Positions 6,881 to 13,128 are shown, counted from the stretch's first letter. The stretch is 13,589 nucleotides of DNA from Dehalococcoidia bacterium (GCA_030626915.1 DAOUTC010000016.1:1-13589), one strand, 5' to 3'. Notes: a model not told the origin generated them from the sequence alone. Numbers and translations: made by a program.

Positions 6881-6931
6881 TCTGAGCGCAGCGAAGAATC
6901 TCTAAGACCCTTCATTTCATTCAGGGTGACA
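6875..6931. repeat. 57-bp MITE/REP-like element forming the tpiA-miaA spacer
   Basis: The ends are imperfect inverted repeats: TGTCATTCTGA (6875-6885) and TCAGGGTGACA (6921-6931) pair at 9 of 11 positions. The inner part contains GAGCGCAGCGAAGAATCTC, a sequence type I know as a common dispersed repeat in several bacterial groups. The element starts 6 bp inside the miaA coding region and ends 2 bp before the tpiA stop codon, so it makes up nearly the whole spacer. It encodes nothing. Confidence 0.7.
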
Positions 6932-6933
6932 GC

Positions 6934-7698
6934 TTAGTCCCCCTTGATTTCAGCAGTTTGATTAACAATACTCAAGAACTCTTCAGCCTCGAGGCTACTT
7001 CCACCAACCAAAGCGCCATCAATTTCTGGCTGAGAAATGAACTCGGCGATGTTATGGCTGGTAACACTGCCACCATACAGGATACGTAAATCCTGAGCTA
7101 TGCCCTTATTCCATAGTTCAGCCAGAATATCGCGGATAAATTTGATGGTAGCTGCTGCTTGTTCACCGCTAGCCGCCTTGCCGGTGCCAATAGCCCATAT
7201 CGGCTCATAGGCGATCACTATATTGTGTGTGGGTTTTACTTGGTTTAAATCTTGATTTAACTGTCTGCCAATCACCTCTTCTGTCCTGCCAGCTTCATTC
7301 TCTTCAAGTCTTTCCCCCACACATAAAATCGGTTTAAGCTTGTTTTCTAGGGCTGCCTTTATCTTCTTATTAATTATTTCGTCAGTTTCGCCAAAATACC
7401 TCCGCCGCTCAGAATGTCCCAGAATAACAAATTCGCACGATTCCCTTAGCATCAATGGGGATATCTCACCGGTATAAGCTCCTTTCGTCTCAAACCACAT
7501 ATTCTGAGCTCCAAGCTTAATAGATGAACCTTTTAGCAGCTCCCTTATTGTGACTAGGGAAATAAACGGAGGACAGAGCACCTTTTCCACTTCCTCTATT
7601 CTATCCAGCCTATCCAGCATATCGTGGACAAGCTTCTCAGCCTCAGCGGCTGTGGTGTTCATTTTCCAATTGCCAGCAATGAAAGGGATGCGCATCAT
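6934..7698 (-). CDS. tpiA: Triosephosphate isomerase
   Basis: TpiA interconverts dihydroxyacetone phosphate and glyceraldehyde 3-phosphate. The 254-aa sequence has the substrate lysine K12 in AGNWKMN, the electrophile H95 in ILGHSERR, the catalytic base E165 in AYEPIWAIGTG, and the phosphate-binding ILYGGSV (207-212) and GALVGGSSL (228-236). Length is normal. Two consecutive ATGs open the frame; the ribosome site is weak (AGAGGT about 11 nt upstream), so the exact start could be either. It follows pgk after a 53-nt spacer made of A/T-rich, repeat-like sequence. Confidence 0.96.
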   Translation of the reverse strand: MMRIPFIAGNWKMNTTAAEAEKLVHDMLDRLDRIEEVEKVLCPPFISLVTIRELLKGSSIKLGAQNMWFETKGAYTGEISPLMLRESCEFVILGHSERRRYFGETDEIINKKIKAALENKLKPILCVGERLEENEAGRTEEVIGRQLNQDLNQVKPTHNIVIAYEPIWAIGTGKAASGEQAAATIKFIRDILAELWNKGIAQDLRILYGGSVTSHNIAEFISQPEIDGALVGGSSLEAEEFLSIVNQTAEIKGD

Positions 7699-7751
7699 TA
7701 AAGACTTTAACCTCTGATATCCAAATTCTAAATCTTTAGGATCTAGGATTT

Positions 7752-8945
7752 CTAGTTGTTCTTATTTGGTAAAGCTTCCACTCCAGGCAAGGGAAGGCCT
7801 TCCAGGAATCTCAAGCTAGCACCACCTCCGGTGGAGACGTGAGTCATCTTATCACTCAGTCTCATCTCCTGAACTATCTCAGCACTTGAGCCGCCACCAA
7901 TAACGGTAGTAGCATTGACAGTGGACAGTAGCTTAGCCATTGACCTGGTTCCTTGAGCAAACTGAGGTATCTCATAAATTCCCAGAGGCCCATTCCACAT
8001 AATGGTATGGCATTTCTTTAGCCTGGAGGAGAAAAGCTCGATGGTTTTAGGTCCAATATCCACAAGGTAGCTAGCAGATGGTATATTGCTTATGGGCACT
8101 ACTTTAGTTGAAGCCTCAGGCTTAATCTGCTCAGCTACCACTACATCAATCGGTAGAAAAAATGGTACTCCCCATTCTTCAGCCTCTTTAAGCAAGTCCC
8201 TAGCCAGGTTCAATTTATCTCTTTCTACCAGGGAATGCCCAATCTCATACCCTTGTGCTTTTAGAAAGGTGGCTGCCATGCCACCGCCGATGAGCAAAAT
8301 ATCAACCTTTTTTAGCATATTTTGCACCAGGCCTATCTTGTCGCTCACTTTAGCGCCGCCTATTAGACAGGCAAAAGGACGTGCTGGAGCACTCAGAAGT
8401 TTGCCCATAGCATTTAATTCCTCTTCCATTGAAAAACCAGCCACTGCTGGCAAGTACCTGGCTACACCTACAGTAGAGGCATGAGCTCTATGGGCGGCGC
8501 TGAAGGCATCATTAACATAAATATCAGCTAGCTGGGCCAAATTTTGGGCAAAGTGAGGCTCGTTTGCCTCTTCCTCAGGATGGAAGCGCACATTTTCCAA
8601 AAACAAAATATCGCCTTCTTTAAGCGTTTTTACCTTATTTTCTACCTCTTGACCTACACAATCAGACGCTATACTAACAGGCAAGCCTATAAGCTGTGAT
8701 AAGCGCACGGCTACTGGTGCTATTCGCAATCCTTCAATTACTTTGCCGTTGGGGCGCCCTAGATGGGAGCAAAGAATCACCCTGGCTTTACGGTCAACAA
8801 GGTACTTGATGGTGGGTAATGAGGCGCGGATGCGGCTATCATTGCTAATGGCTCCGGTATTTATATCCAATGGAACATTAAAATCAACTCTAACTAATAC
8901 CCTTTTCCCTTCAACCTTTATATCTCTGATAGTTTTTTTCTGCAT
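7752..8945 (-). CDS. pgk: Phosphoglycerate kinase
   Basis: Pgk makes ATP from 1,3-bisphosphoglycerate in glycolysis and runs in reverse in gluconeogenesis. The 397-aa sequence shows KRVLVRVDFNVPL (14-26), HLGRP (61-65), LFLENVRFHPEEE (114-126), YVNDAFSAAHRAHAST (143-158), GGAKVSDKI (196-204), MWNGPLG (316-322), and GGGSS and STGGGA near the C-terminus. The ATG at 8945 gives the usual MxKKTIRD start. A GTG directly before it (8948) has better spacing, 7 nt, from AGGAG at 8960-8956 and would only add one Met. A GTG at 8969 lies upstream of that AGGAG and is rejected. It is the first gene of the operon, with a leader of about 150 nt after its promoter. Confidence 0.96.
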   Translation of the reverse strand: MQKKTIRDIKVEGKRVLVRVDFNVPLDINTGAISNDSRIRASLPTIKYLVDRKARVILCSHLGRPNGKVIEGLRIAPVAVRLSQLIGLPVSIASDCVGQEVENKVKTLKEGDILFLENVRFHPEEEANEPHFAQNLAQLADIYVNDAFSAAHRAHASTVGVARYLPAVAGFSMEEELNAMGKLLSAPARPFACLIGGAKVSDKIGLVQNMLKKVDILLIGGGMAATFLKAQGYEIGHSLVERDKLNLARDLLKEAEEWGVPFFLPIDVVVAEQIKPEASTKVVPISNIPSASYLVDIGPKTIELFSSRLKKCHTIMWNGPLGIYEIPQFAQGTRSMAKLLSTVNATTVIGGGSSAEIVQEMRLSDKMTHVSTGGGASLRFLEGLPLPGVEALPNKNN

Positions 8946-9100
8946 CACCTTTTCACTCCTAATAACCACGCTTCAGCAGAAAGCATGTTGTTTCTCTTAG
9001 CGTTTCCAATATCATCACGGACTAAGGAGAAGCGGAAGATGAATTCTAGGGCTGTATAACTCCCGGGTAAGCTTTCATTTGTGCTTATCAGAGCCACTAT

Positions 9101-9130
9101 ATATTAATGATTAATTGGGCAAGTTGTCAA
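9101..9130 (-). promoter_or_regulatory. Promoter of the pgk operon
   Basis: On the minus strand a consensus -35, TTGACA (9130-9125), is followed after 18 nt by TAATAT (9106-9101). Transcription would start near 9094, leaving about 150 nt of leader before pgk. No riboswitch or attenuator is recognised in that leader. The promoter is back to back with the CIRCE-controlled promoter, whose -35 begins only 19 bp away. Confidence 0.65.
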
Positions 9131-9148
9131 CCCGGCCAGTTTGAAAGC

Positions 9149-9177
9149 TTGAAAAAATCCCTGTATTAAAATATAAT
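9149..9177 (+). promoter_or_regulatory. Promoter of the zinc-finger/FmdB operon
   Basis: TTGAAA (9149-9154), an exact 17-nt spacer and a perfect TATAAT (9172-9177) form a strong housekeeping-sigma promoter. Transcription would start within the CIRCE element, which begins on the last base of the -10, so bound HrcA would block initiation. Confidence 0.8.
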
Positions 9178-9203
9178 TAGCACTCTATCACTGAGAGTGC
9201 TAA
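9177..9203 (+). promoter_or_regulatory. CIRCE operator (HrcA repressor binding site)
   Basis: The sequence is a perfect match to the CIRCE consensus: TTAGCACTC (9177-9185), a 9-nt spacer (9186-9194) and GAGTGCTAA (9195-9203). CIRCE is bound by HrcA and normally controls groESL and hrcA-grpE-dnaK; repression is lifted on heat shock when GroEL is titrated away. Here it lies between a strong promoter and the ribosome site (GGGAGGT at 9208-9214) of a small zinc-finger gene, so that operon should be heat-inducible. No chaperone gene lies in the window. Confidence 0.93.
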
Positions 9204-9220
9204 TTATGGGAGGTAATTAA

Positions 9221-9514
9221 ATGAATTGTGCTGCTTGTGGGAATCCATTGCTTTGTAGTAGGGCTGTTTTTCACTGCTCCTGTGGGGTTTTCGTTCATGC
9301 TTATTGTTGGGAAAAGCATGTGTTGCAAGCCCATCAGCCGAGTTTTGAAGCAGGCACTATTGATTTGGACGGCGAGTTTATAACCAGTGGGAGTGAAAAA
9401 GAACAGCTGCCAAGTGAACAAATTACTTCGCTTGTAGAGCGGACATCGAGTGAAGAAACTGTTTTGCCTGCAGAGCCGACGCTAACTGAAGAAGTTACTC
9501 CGCCTGTAGAATGA
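9221..9514 (+). CDS. Small Cys/His zinc-finger protein with acidic repeat tail (97 aa)
   Basis: The ATG follows GGGAGGT by 6 nt. Residues 1-38 form a dense metal-binding module: C3-x2-C6, C12, H18-C19-x-C21, H26-x2-C29, H33 and H38, in the order of a cross-brace finger of the RING/B-box kind. The segment CGVFVHAYCWEKHVLQAH is closely matched by the 39-aa protein encoded two genes downstream (CGVYVHEKCWRKHAAQAH), so the two are paralogues. From residue 45 on, the chain is rich in Glu, Thr, Ser and Pro and looks disordered, built partly on a 12-residue repeat. There is no signal peptide or membrane segment, so it should be cytoplasmic. I do not recognise a named family. The perfect CIRCE site just upstream suggests a heat-stress role, perhaps zinc or redox sensing or binding of unfolded proteins; that is inference. 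Confidence 0.78.
   Translation: MNCAACGNPLLCSRAVFHCSCGVFVHAYCWEKHVLQAHQPSFEAGTIDLDGEFITSGSEKEQLPSEQITSLVERTSSEETVLPAEPTLTEEVTPPVE
9428..9511 (+). repeat. 36-bp tandem repeat encoding the acidic tail
   Basis: Two in-frame 36-bp units (9428-9463 and 9464-9499) and a 12-bp partial third (9500-9511) encode SLVERTSSEETV, LPAEPTLTEEVT and PPVE. The units share the GTAGAGC/GCAGAGC and GAAGAAA/GAAGAAG blocks at the same offsets. The repeat ends at the stop codon. Copy number may vary between strains. Confidence 0.65.
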
Positions 9515-9534
9515 GAGATTAAGGAGGAATACAA

Positions 9535-9762
9535 ATGCCTACCTATGAATACCAGTGCCCAAACTGTAAATTGCGATTTGAACTCAGACAAAACTTTAAT
9601 GATAAGCCAACAGCTATTTGCCCTGTATGCCGCGGGGTTGCCCGCCGCCTTTTTTCTCCGGTCCCCATTTTGTTTAAGGGACCAGGATTTTACATCACTG
9701 ACTCCAGGGGAGAAACAAAGGGAAGGTTCGATACTAAGGAGAAGAGGAGAGAGGGGAGGTAG
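9535..9762 (+). CDS. FmdB-family zinc ribbon protein
   Basis: This 75-aa protein is a clear FmdB-type zinc ribbon: MPTYEYQCPNC (1-11), a second knuckle CPVC (29-32), then FKGPGFYITD (47-56), the family's typical glycine-aromatic segment, and a charged tail. The FmdB/CxxC_CXXC_SSSS family is widespread and named after a putative regulator in a formamidase-type gene cluster; its biochemical role is not settled. The ATG has GGAGG 7 nt upstream and lies 20 nt after the previous stop, so it is the second gene of the CIRCE operon. Its stop overlaps the region leading to the ribosome site of the third gene. Confidence 0.9.
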   Translation: MPTYEYQCPNCKLRFELRQNFNDKPTAICPVCRGVARRLFSPVPILFKGPGFYITDSRGETKGRFDTKEKRREGR

Positions 9763-9777
9763 AGGAGGTAAAAAGTC

Positions 9778-9897
9778 ATGAAGTGCCCTGTTTGTGGTGG
9801 GGAAGTCAGAACCTATATTTACCACTGCGCCAAATGTGGCGTTTATGTGCATGAGAAGTGCTGGCGAAAACATGCTGCTCAGGCTCACAAAAAATAG
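9778..9897 (+). CDS. 39-aa Cys/His zinc-finger protein, paralogue of the first operon gene
   Basis: A complete 39-codon gene begins at the ATG at 9778, 8 nt after a perfect GGAGGT (9764-9769) that follows the fmdB-like stop by one base. Nearly the whole protein is one finger: C3-x2-C6-x10-C17-x2-C20-x4-H25-x2-C28-x3-H32-x4-H37, eight possible ligands in the spacing of a two-zinc cross-brace domain. H16 also precedes C17. It aligns with the first 38 residues of the operon's first gene (shared HC, CGV-x-VH, CW-x-KH, QAH), but has no tail. Strong ribosome site, conserved ligand pattern and tight spacing make it a real gene despite its size. Function unknown; cytoplasmic zinc binding is expected. 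Confidence 0.85.
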   Translation: MKCPVCGGEVRTYIYHCAKCGVYVHEKCWRKHAAQAHKK

Positions 9898-10199
9898 CTA
9901 GTGTTATTCCTCCATGCCGGTGAGAGCATTTAAGCAAGTAACTCAGCTTTAGTTTGTTGCACCATAATCCGAATTCATCCCCTTTCACTCAAAGGCGGTG
10001 CTCTTCCTTATCTCTTTTAGGAGAGAGCCTATTTTAGGAGCGCTCTTTGACCTCAAATGGTACAGTCGCTTCCCCCATATAACATTTATTTTGGGGCAAT
10101 TTTCGACCTGTTGAACTGACCTCGTTCCGATAGATGCATCACACCTCAAAGCATAAGGATATTTCCATTTTAAGTTTGGAACAGCCCTAACAGTTTTTA
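9898..10199. other. Intergenic stretch with no recognisable gene
   Basis: About 300 nt after the zinc-finger operon contain no convincing coding frame, ribosome site, RNA gene or strong terminator hairpin with a T-run. A weak complementarity (AGAGC and GCTCT) occurs near 10024-10050. An open minus-strand frame crosses it (9985-10275), but it starts inside a repeat and has no ribosome site. Confidence 0.5.
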
Positions 10200-10309
10200 T
10201 GTCATTGCGGAAAGTGCTCTCTATTGTCATTGCAAGGCACATCAGCGCCGGAGCAATCTCCCGGGTATGCCTCACTATGAGATTGCCACGCCTTTGGCTC
10301 GCAATGACA
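10200..10309. repeat. Palindromic dispersed repeat upstream of ald, with an extra half copy
   Basis: A full element at 10225-10309 (85 bp) has outward-facing arms: the left begins TGTCATTGCAAGGC and runs to GCAATCTC, and the right, read in reverse complement, begins TGTCATTGCGAGCC and runs to GCAATCTC. The arms are separated by roughly 18 nt. A truncated end, TGTCATTGCGG, lies just before it at 10200-10210. The arm sequence is the same family as the repeat block in dapF. Such palindromes resemble REP or MITE-type elements; no transposase is nearby. Confidence 0.75.
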
Positions 10310-10355
10310 AGAAAGCCGGTGGTATGTCATCAATCATATAAACGAGTACAGAACT

Positions 10356-10385
10356 TTGACACAAAAACTGAAAGAAGGATATAGT
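10356..10385 (+). promoter_or_regulatory. Promoter of ald
   Basis: TTGACA (10356-10361), an 18-nt spacer and TATAGT (10380-10385) lie just before the ald ribosome site (GGAGGT at 10397-10402). The start of transcription would be near 10392, giving a very short leader. Confidence 0.65.
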
Positions 10386-10408
10386 GTAATTTGAAAGGAG
10401 GTTTGAGG

Positions 10409-11530
10409 ATGAAAATTGGATGCCCTAAAGAAATTAAGAACAACGAATTTCGTGTAGGCTTAACGCCGGTAGCAGCAAAGGCTTACGTCAATGCCGGTCA
10501 CGAGGTTTACATAGAAAAAGGAGCTGGTGTGGGCTCTGGCGTTACTGATGAGAAATATCAAGCTTCAGGCGCAAAAATATTAGCTACGGCTCAGGAAGTA
10601 TGGGGAATCGCTGACCTTATTAGTAAGGTTAAAGAGCCGTTACCACAAGAGTATGATTTAATGAAAGAAGGTCAGGTTATTTACGCTTCTTTCCACTTTG
10701 CTGCCGATAAGGAATTAACTAAGGCTTGCTTGGAGAAAAGGATTATTGCTGTAGCGTATGAAACAGTCCGAGAAAGCGATGGAACGTTGCCTTTGTTGAG
10801 GCCCATGAGTGAAATAGCTGGTTCTGTGGCTCCGTTATTGGGAGCTTTTTACTTGAGCAAAATTCAAGGTGGTGAAGGGTTACTAGCTACGGGAGTACCT
10901 GGAGTAGCTCCGGCGAATGTACTAGTGCTTGGTGGTGGTGTAGTAGGCAGTAATGCTGCCAGGATTGCAGCCGGAATGGGCGCTAAAGTAACTGTTTTAG
11001 ATGTTAGCCTTGATGCTCTGGAGCGCTTGAAAACTACTATGCCAGCTAATGTATTTCCTGTATATAGTGATAGCTCTGCTTTAGAAGCAGGTTTGCGAGA
11101 AGCTGATATCATGATAGGAAGTGTCCTGGTTCCAGGGGCTAAAACCCCTCAATTGGTGAAACGAGAGGACTTGAAAATTATGAAGAAGGGGGCTGTCGTG
11201 GTGGACATAGCTATTGACCAAGGCGGCTGTTTTGAATCTTCTCATCCTACTACTCACAGTGACCCTACATTTATAGAGGAAGGGGTTGTTCATTATTGTG
11301 TACCAAACGTACCAGGAATTTATTCTCGTACTGCTTCTTTTGCTCTTAACAACTGTACTATTAAATACGGACTGGAGATAGCTGCTAAAGGGGTGGTATC
11401 GGCTTGTCGAGATGATAATGCCTTGAAATCAGGCTTAAATATGTATAAAGGAGCCATTACATTTGAGCCTGTAGCTAAGGCTCATGCCCTGGAGGCATAT
11501 TACAGGCCGGTAGACGAAGTAATAAGGTGA
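10409..11530 (+). CDS. ald: Alanine dehydrogenase
   Basis: Ald catalyses NAD-dependent reversible deamination of L-alanine to pyruvate and ammonia. The start is the ATG at 10409, 6 nt after GGAGGT; an upstream in-frame TTG would place the ribosome site inside the gene. The 373-aa product is the usual length. Visible residues: R15 in EFRVGLTP and K75 in SKVKEP (pyruvate binding), catalytic H96 in SFHFAAD and D270 in DIAIDQGG, the Rossmann motif LGGGVVGSNAA (174-184) with D198 at the end of the second strand, and HYCVPNVPG (295-303). It has its own promoter and no co-directional partner close behind, so it is probably a single-gene unit. Confidence 0.96.
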   Translation: MKIGCPKEIKNNEFRVGLTPVAAKAYVNAGHEVYIEKGAGVGSGVTDEKYQASGAKILATAQEVWGIADLISKVKEPLPQEYDLMKEGQVIYASFHFAADKELTKACLEKRIIAVAYETVRESDGTLPLLRPMSEIAGSVAPLLGAFYLSKIQGGEGLLATGVPGVAPANVLVLGGGVVGSNAARIAAGMGAKVTVLDVSLDALERLKTTMPANVFPVYSDSSALEAGLREADIMIGSVLVPGAKTPQLVKREDLKIMKKGAVVVDIAIDQGGCFESSHPTTHSDPTFIEEGVVHYCVPNVPGIYSRTASFALNNCTIKYGLEIAAKGVVSACRDDNALKSGLNMYKGAITFEPVAKAHALEAYYRPVDEVIR

Positions 11531-11708
11531 TAACATTTCTGGTTTGTTTCTGGAGAAGCTCCCTCCGAAAAAACAGCAAGCAGTATTTGTTGTTTCCTTT
11601 GAAGACTTTAGGGAAGAACATGCCAGTAGTGCTGTGCTATGTTTTGTATTCCTCCGTCAAGAGGGAAATCCAGACCCAACAGAAAACACCGAGCCAGGAC
11701 TTGACTTA
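11531..11708 (+). other. Gene-poor stretch after ald with an unassigned short open frame
   Basis: After the ald stop no clear terminator is seen. One plus-strand frame is open from 11526 to a TAA at 11718-11720 and would read as a plausible soluble peptide (for example VFVVSFEDFREEHASS and PDPTENTEPGLDLLTG), but it has no ATG and no ribosome site. A second frame from a GTG at 11527 gives a Lys/Arg-rich peptide that looks like chance. It may be the remains of a gene; I recognise no family. Confidence 0.3.
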
Positions 11709-11737
11709 TTGACTGGTTAAAAGGCACCTCGTATAAT
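11709..11737 (+). promoter_or_regulatory. Promoter upstream of the aminotransferase gene
   Basis: TTGACT (11709-11714), a 17-nt spacer and a perfect TATAAT (11732-11737) make a strong sigma-70-type promoter. Transcription from about 11744 would cross the 45-codon remnant and then the aminotransferase gene. Confidence 0.65.
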
Positions 11738-11761
11738 GGAATATAGGGATTTATATTTATA

Positions 11762-11899
11762 GTGGCTGCGAGATTAAGCATAGCAGAAGGTGATGCTAGT
11801 GTCGATAAAGAAGGTTCCATCAAACCCGGGAGTAAAGTTCTATTGCCCTTAACAGGTTCTGGGCTAAAATTGTTGGACGAACTTATAGAAATAAGTTAG
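11762..11899 (+). pseudogene. Probable 3' remnant of a PLP fold-type II enzyme (threonine synthase-like)
   Basis: An open frame of 45 codons ends in a TAG 14 nt before the aminotransferase start. Its second half, GSIKPGSKVLLPLTGSGLK (residues 18-36) followed by LLDELIEI, resembles the C-terminal strand and end of threonine synthases and related lyases, where a segment like G-x-I-x-x-G-x-x-V-x-x-x-LTGSGLK is typical. The first residues (AARLSIAEG) could be the preceding helix. A stop codon lies just upstream in frame and no catalytic part is present, so if the match is real this is a deletion remnant of a gene once upstream of the aminotransferase. It could also be a chance short ORF. Confidence 0.4.
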
Positions 11900-11913
11900 A
11901 CAAGGGAGTTAAG

Positions 11914-13128
11914 ATAGCGCCACTTATAAGCAAAATAGGAAGAGAGATAAAACCCTCGGCGACTCTTTCTCTAAAAGAGGAGATAAGCTCTTTAGAGAAA
12001 GAGTTTGGTTTTAAAATTATAGACCTTACTGCTGGTCAGCCAGACACAGGTCCCACTGAAGACGTTTTGGCGGCCCTTCTGGAGGGAGGCAAGCTCCACA
12101 AGTACGGACCAGTGCAAGGCGACCCCGAGTTAAGGGAAATATTGTCTGGTGTAATAGCTGAAGAGATTGGCGTGAGGTATGCCCCTCCAGAGATAGCAAT
12201 TACCGTTGGTGTAAAAAGCGGCCTGGACATATTAGTGAGGGTTTTACTTGAGCCAGGAGAGAATGTGGGGATTATGACTCCGTTCTGGGTTACCTATCCT
12301 GAATCTGTGAAAATAGCACACGGTATTCCCTGCTTTCTGGAAGCGGATGAGGATTTGAGGCCAAATCTAGAAAAACTGCGGAGAGAAATAGAGGCTAAGA
12401 ACATAAAGGCGCTGCTCTACAGCTCACCGTGTAATCCTTCAGGAGTTGTTTATACCAGAGACGAATTGGAGGAAATAGCAAAGGTGGCAAAAGAGAAAGA
12501 TATATGGGTTATATCCGATGAAATTTACGCAAAATTTGTTTTCGATGGCAGAAAGCATGAAAGTATATTATCAATCGGAGGTCTGAGAGACAATGCCATA
12601 CTGGTTGATGGCCCGTCCAAGAGATTTGGTGTTCCTGGGTGGAGATTGGGGTATGTTGCTGGTCCAAGGGAAGTTATCAAAGGACTAACAAAATTGCAGG
12701 GTCATGTCAATTCCGGGACTTCGAGGCCAGCTCAATATGCTATGCGTGTCGCCTACACCAGCCAAAAAGCCAGGGAAGCCACTGATAATATGAGACAAAG
12801 ATATGAAAGAAATAGAGATATTTTTGTCAGAGGCTTAAATGAGATTGATGACGTTAGTTGCACTAGGCCGGAAGGAGCGTTTTATGCCTTTCCCAACATC
12901 AAGAACTTCTTGGGCTATAAATATGAGTTTGATGGGAGGAAATACACCATAAACAGCTCTGTAGATTTTCGCAATTTTTTGTTAAGGAAGGCGCAGGTAG
13001 CTGGAGTGGAAGGGGCTCCGTTTGGAATGGATAGCCACATTAGATTTTCACTAGCCACCGAGGAAGAAAATATTGTAAAAGCATTAAGTAATATCAGCCA
13101 TGCTATTAAGGAGTTACGCTCCAGGTAA
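11914..13128 (+). CDS. Aspartate aminotransferase family protein (class I/II), apparently with an ATA start
   Basis: This is a PLP-dependent fold type I aminotransferase of the aspartate aminotransferase Ib kind. Numbered from the ATA: IKPSATLSL (12-20), LTAGQPDTGP (38-47), KYGPVQGDPELRE (63-75), N174 in SPCNPSGVVY, D202 and Y205 in SDEIYAKF, Schiff-base K236 in DGPSKRFGVPGWRLGY, and R377 in HIRFSLA. The first ATG/GTG/TTG in frame is a TTG at 12067, which would remove the conserved IKPSAT...AGQPD segment. An ATA at 11914, 5 nt after GGAG (11905-11908), gives 404 aa with the family's normal N-terminus. No ATG/GTG/TTG exists further upstream before the in-frame stop. Likely substrates are aspartate or another common amino acid with 2-oxoglutarate; specificity cannot be read from sequence. 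Confidence 0.88.
   Translation: MAPLISKIGREIKPSATLSLKEEISSLEKEFGFKIIDLTAGQPDTGPTEDVLAALLEGGKLHKYGPVQGDPELREILSGVIAEEIGVRYAPPEIAITVGVKSGLDILVRVLLEPGENVGIMTPFWVTYPESVKIAHGIPCFLEADEDLRPNLEKLRREIEAKNIKALLYSSPCNPSGVVYTRDELEEIAKVAKEKDIWVISDEIYAKFVFDGRKHESILSIGGLRDNAILVDGPSKRFGVPGWRLGYVAGPREVIKGLTKLQGHVNSGTSRPAQYAMRVAYTSQKAREATDNMRQRYERNRDIFVRGLNEIDDVSCTRPEGAFYAFPNIKNFLGYKYEFDGRKYTINSSVDFRNFLLRKAQVAGVEGAPFGMDSHIRFSLATEEENIVKALSNISHAIKELRSR

Noticed and set aside
8945..8986. A 13-codon upstream ORF whose TGA overlaps the pgk ATG
   Set aside because: It has only a weak purine stretch before its ATG, and an overlap of this kind arises easily by chance in a leader.
9000..9093. Possible ribozyme or riboswitch in the pgk leader (a GUGAUGA ... 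GAAAC string)
   Set aside because: The segment between the two strings is only 5 nt and cannot form the stem II of a hammerhead; no known riboswitch core is seen.
9985..10275. A 96-codon minus-strand open frame
   Set aside because: Its start lies inside the palindromic repeat, no ribosome site precedes it, and I recognise no motif; possibly a decayed gene but not supportable.
10391..10408. TTG start six codons upstream for ald
   Set aside because: It would place the GGAGGT inside the coding sequence; the ATG at 10409 has ideal spacing and gives the standard N-terminus.
11527..11712. A GTG-started frame overlapping the ald stop
   Set aside because: The product is Lys/Arg-rich with no recognisable domain and no ribosome site beyond the ald end; another frame through the same region looks equally or more protein-like.
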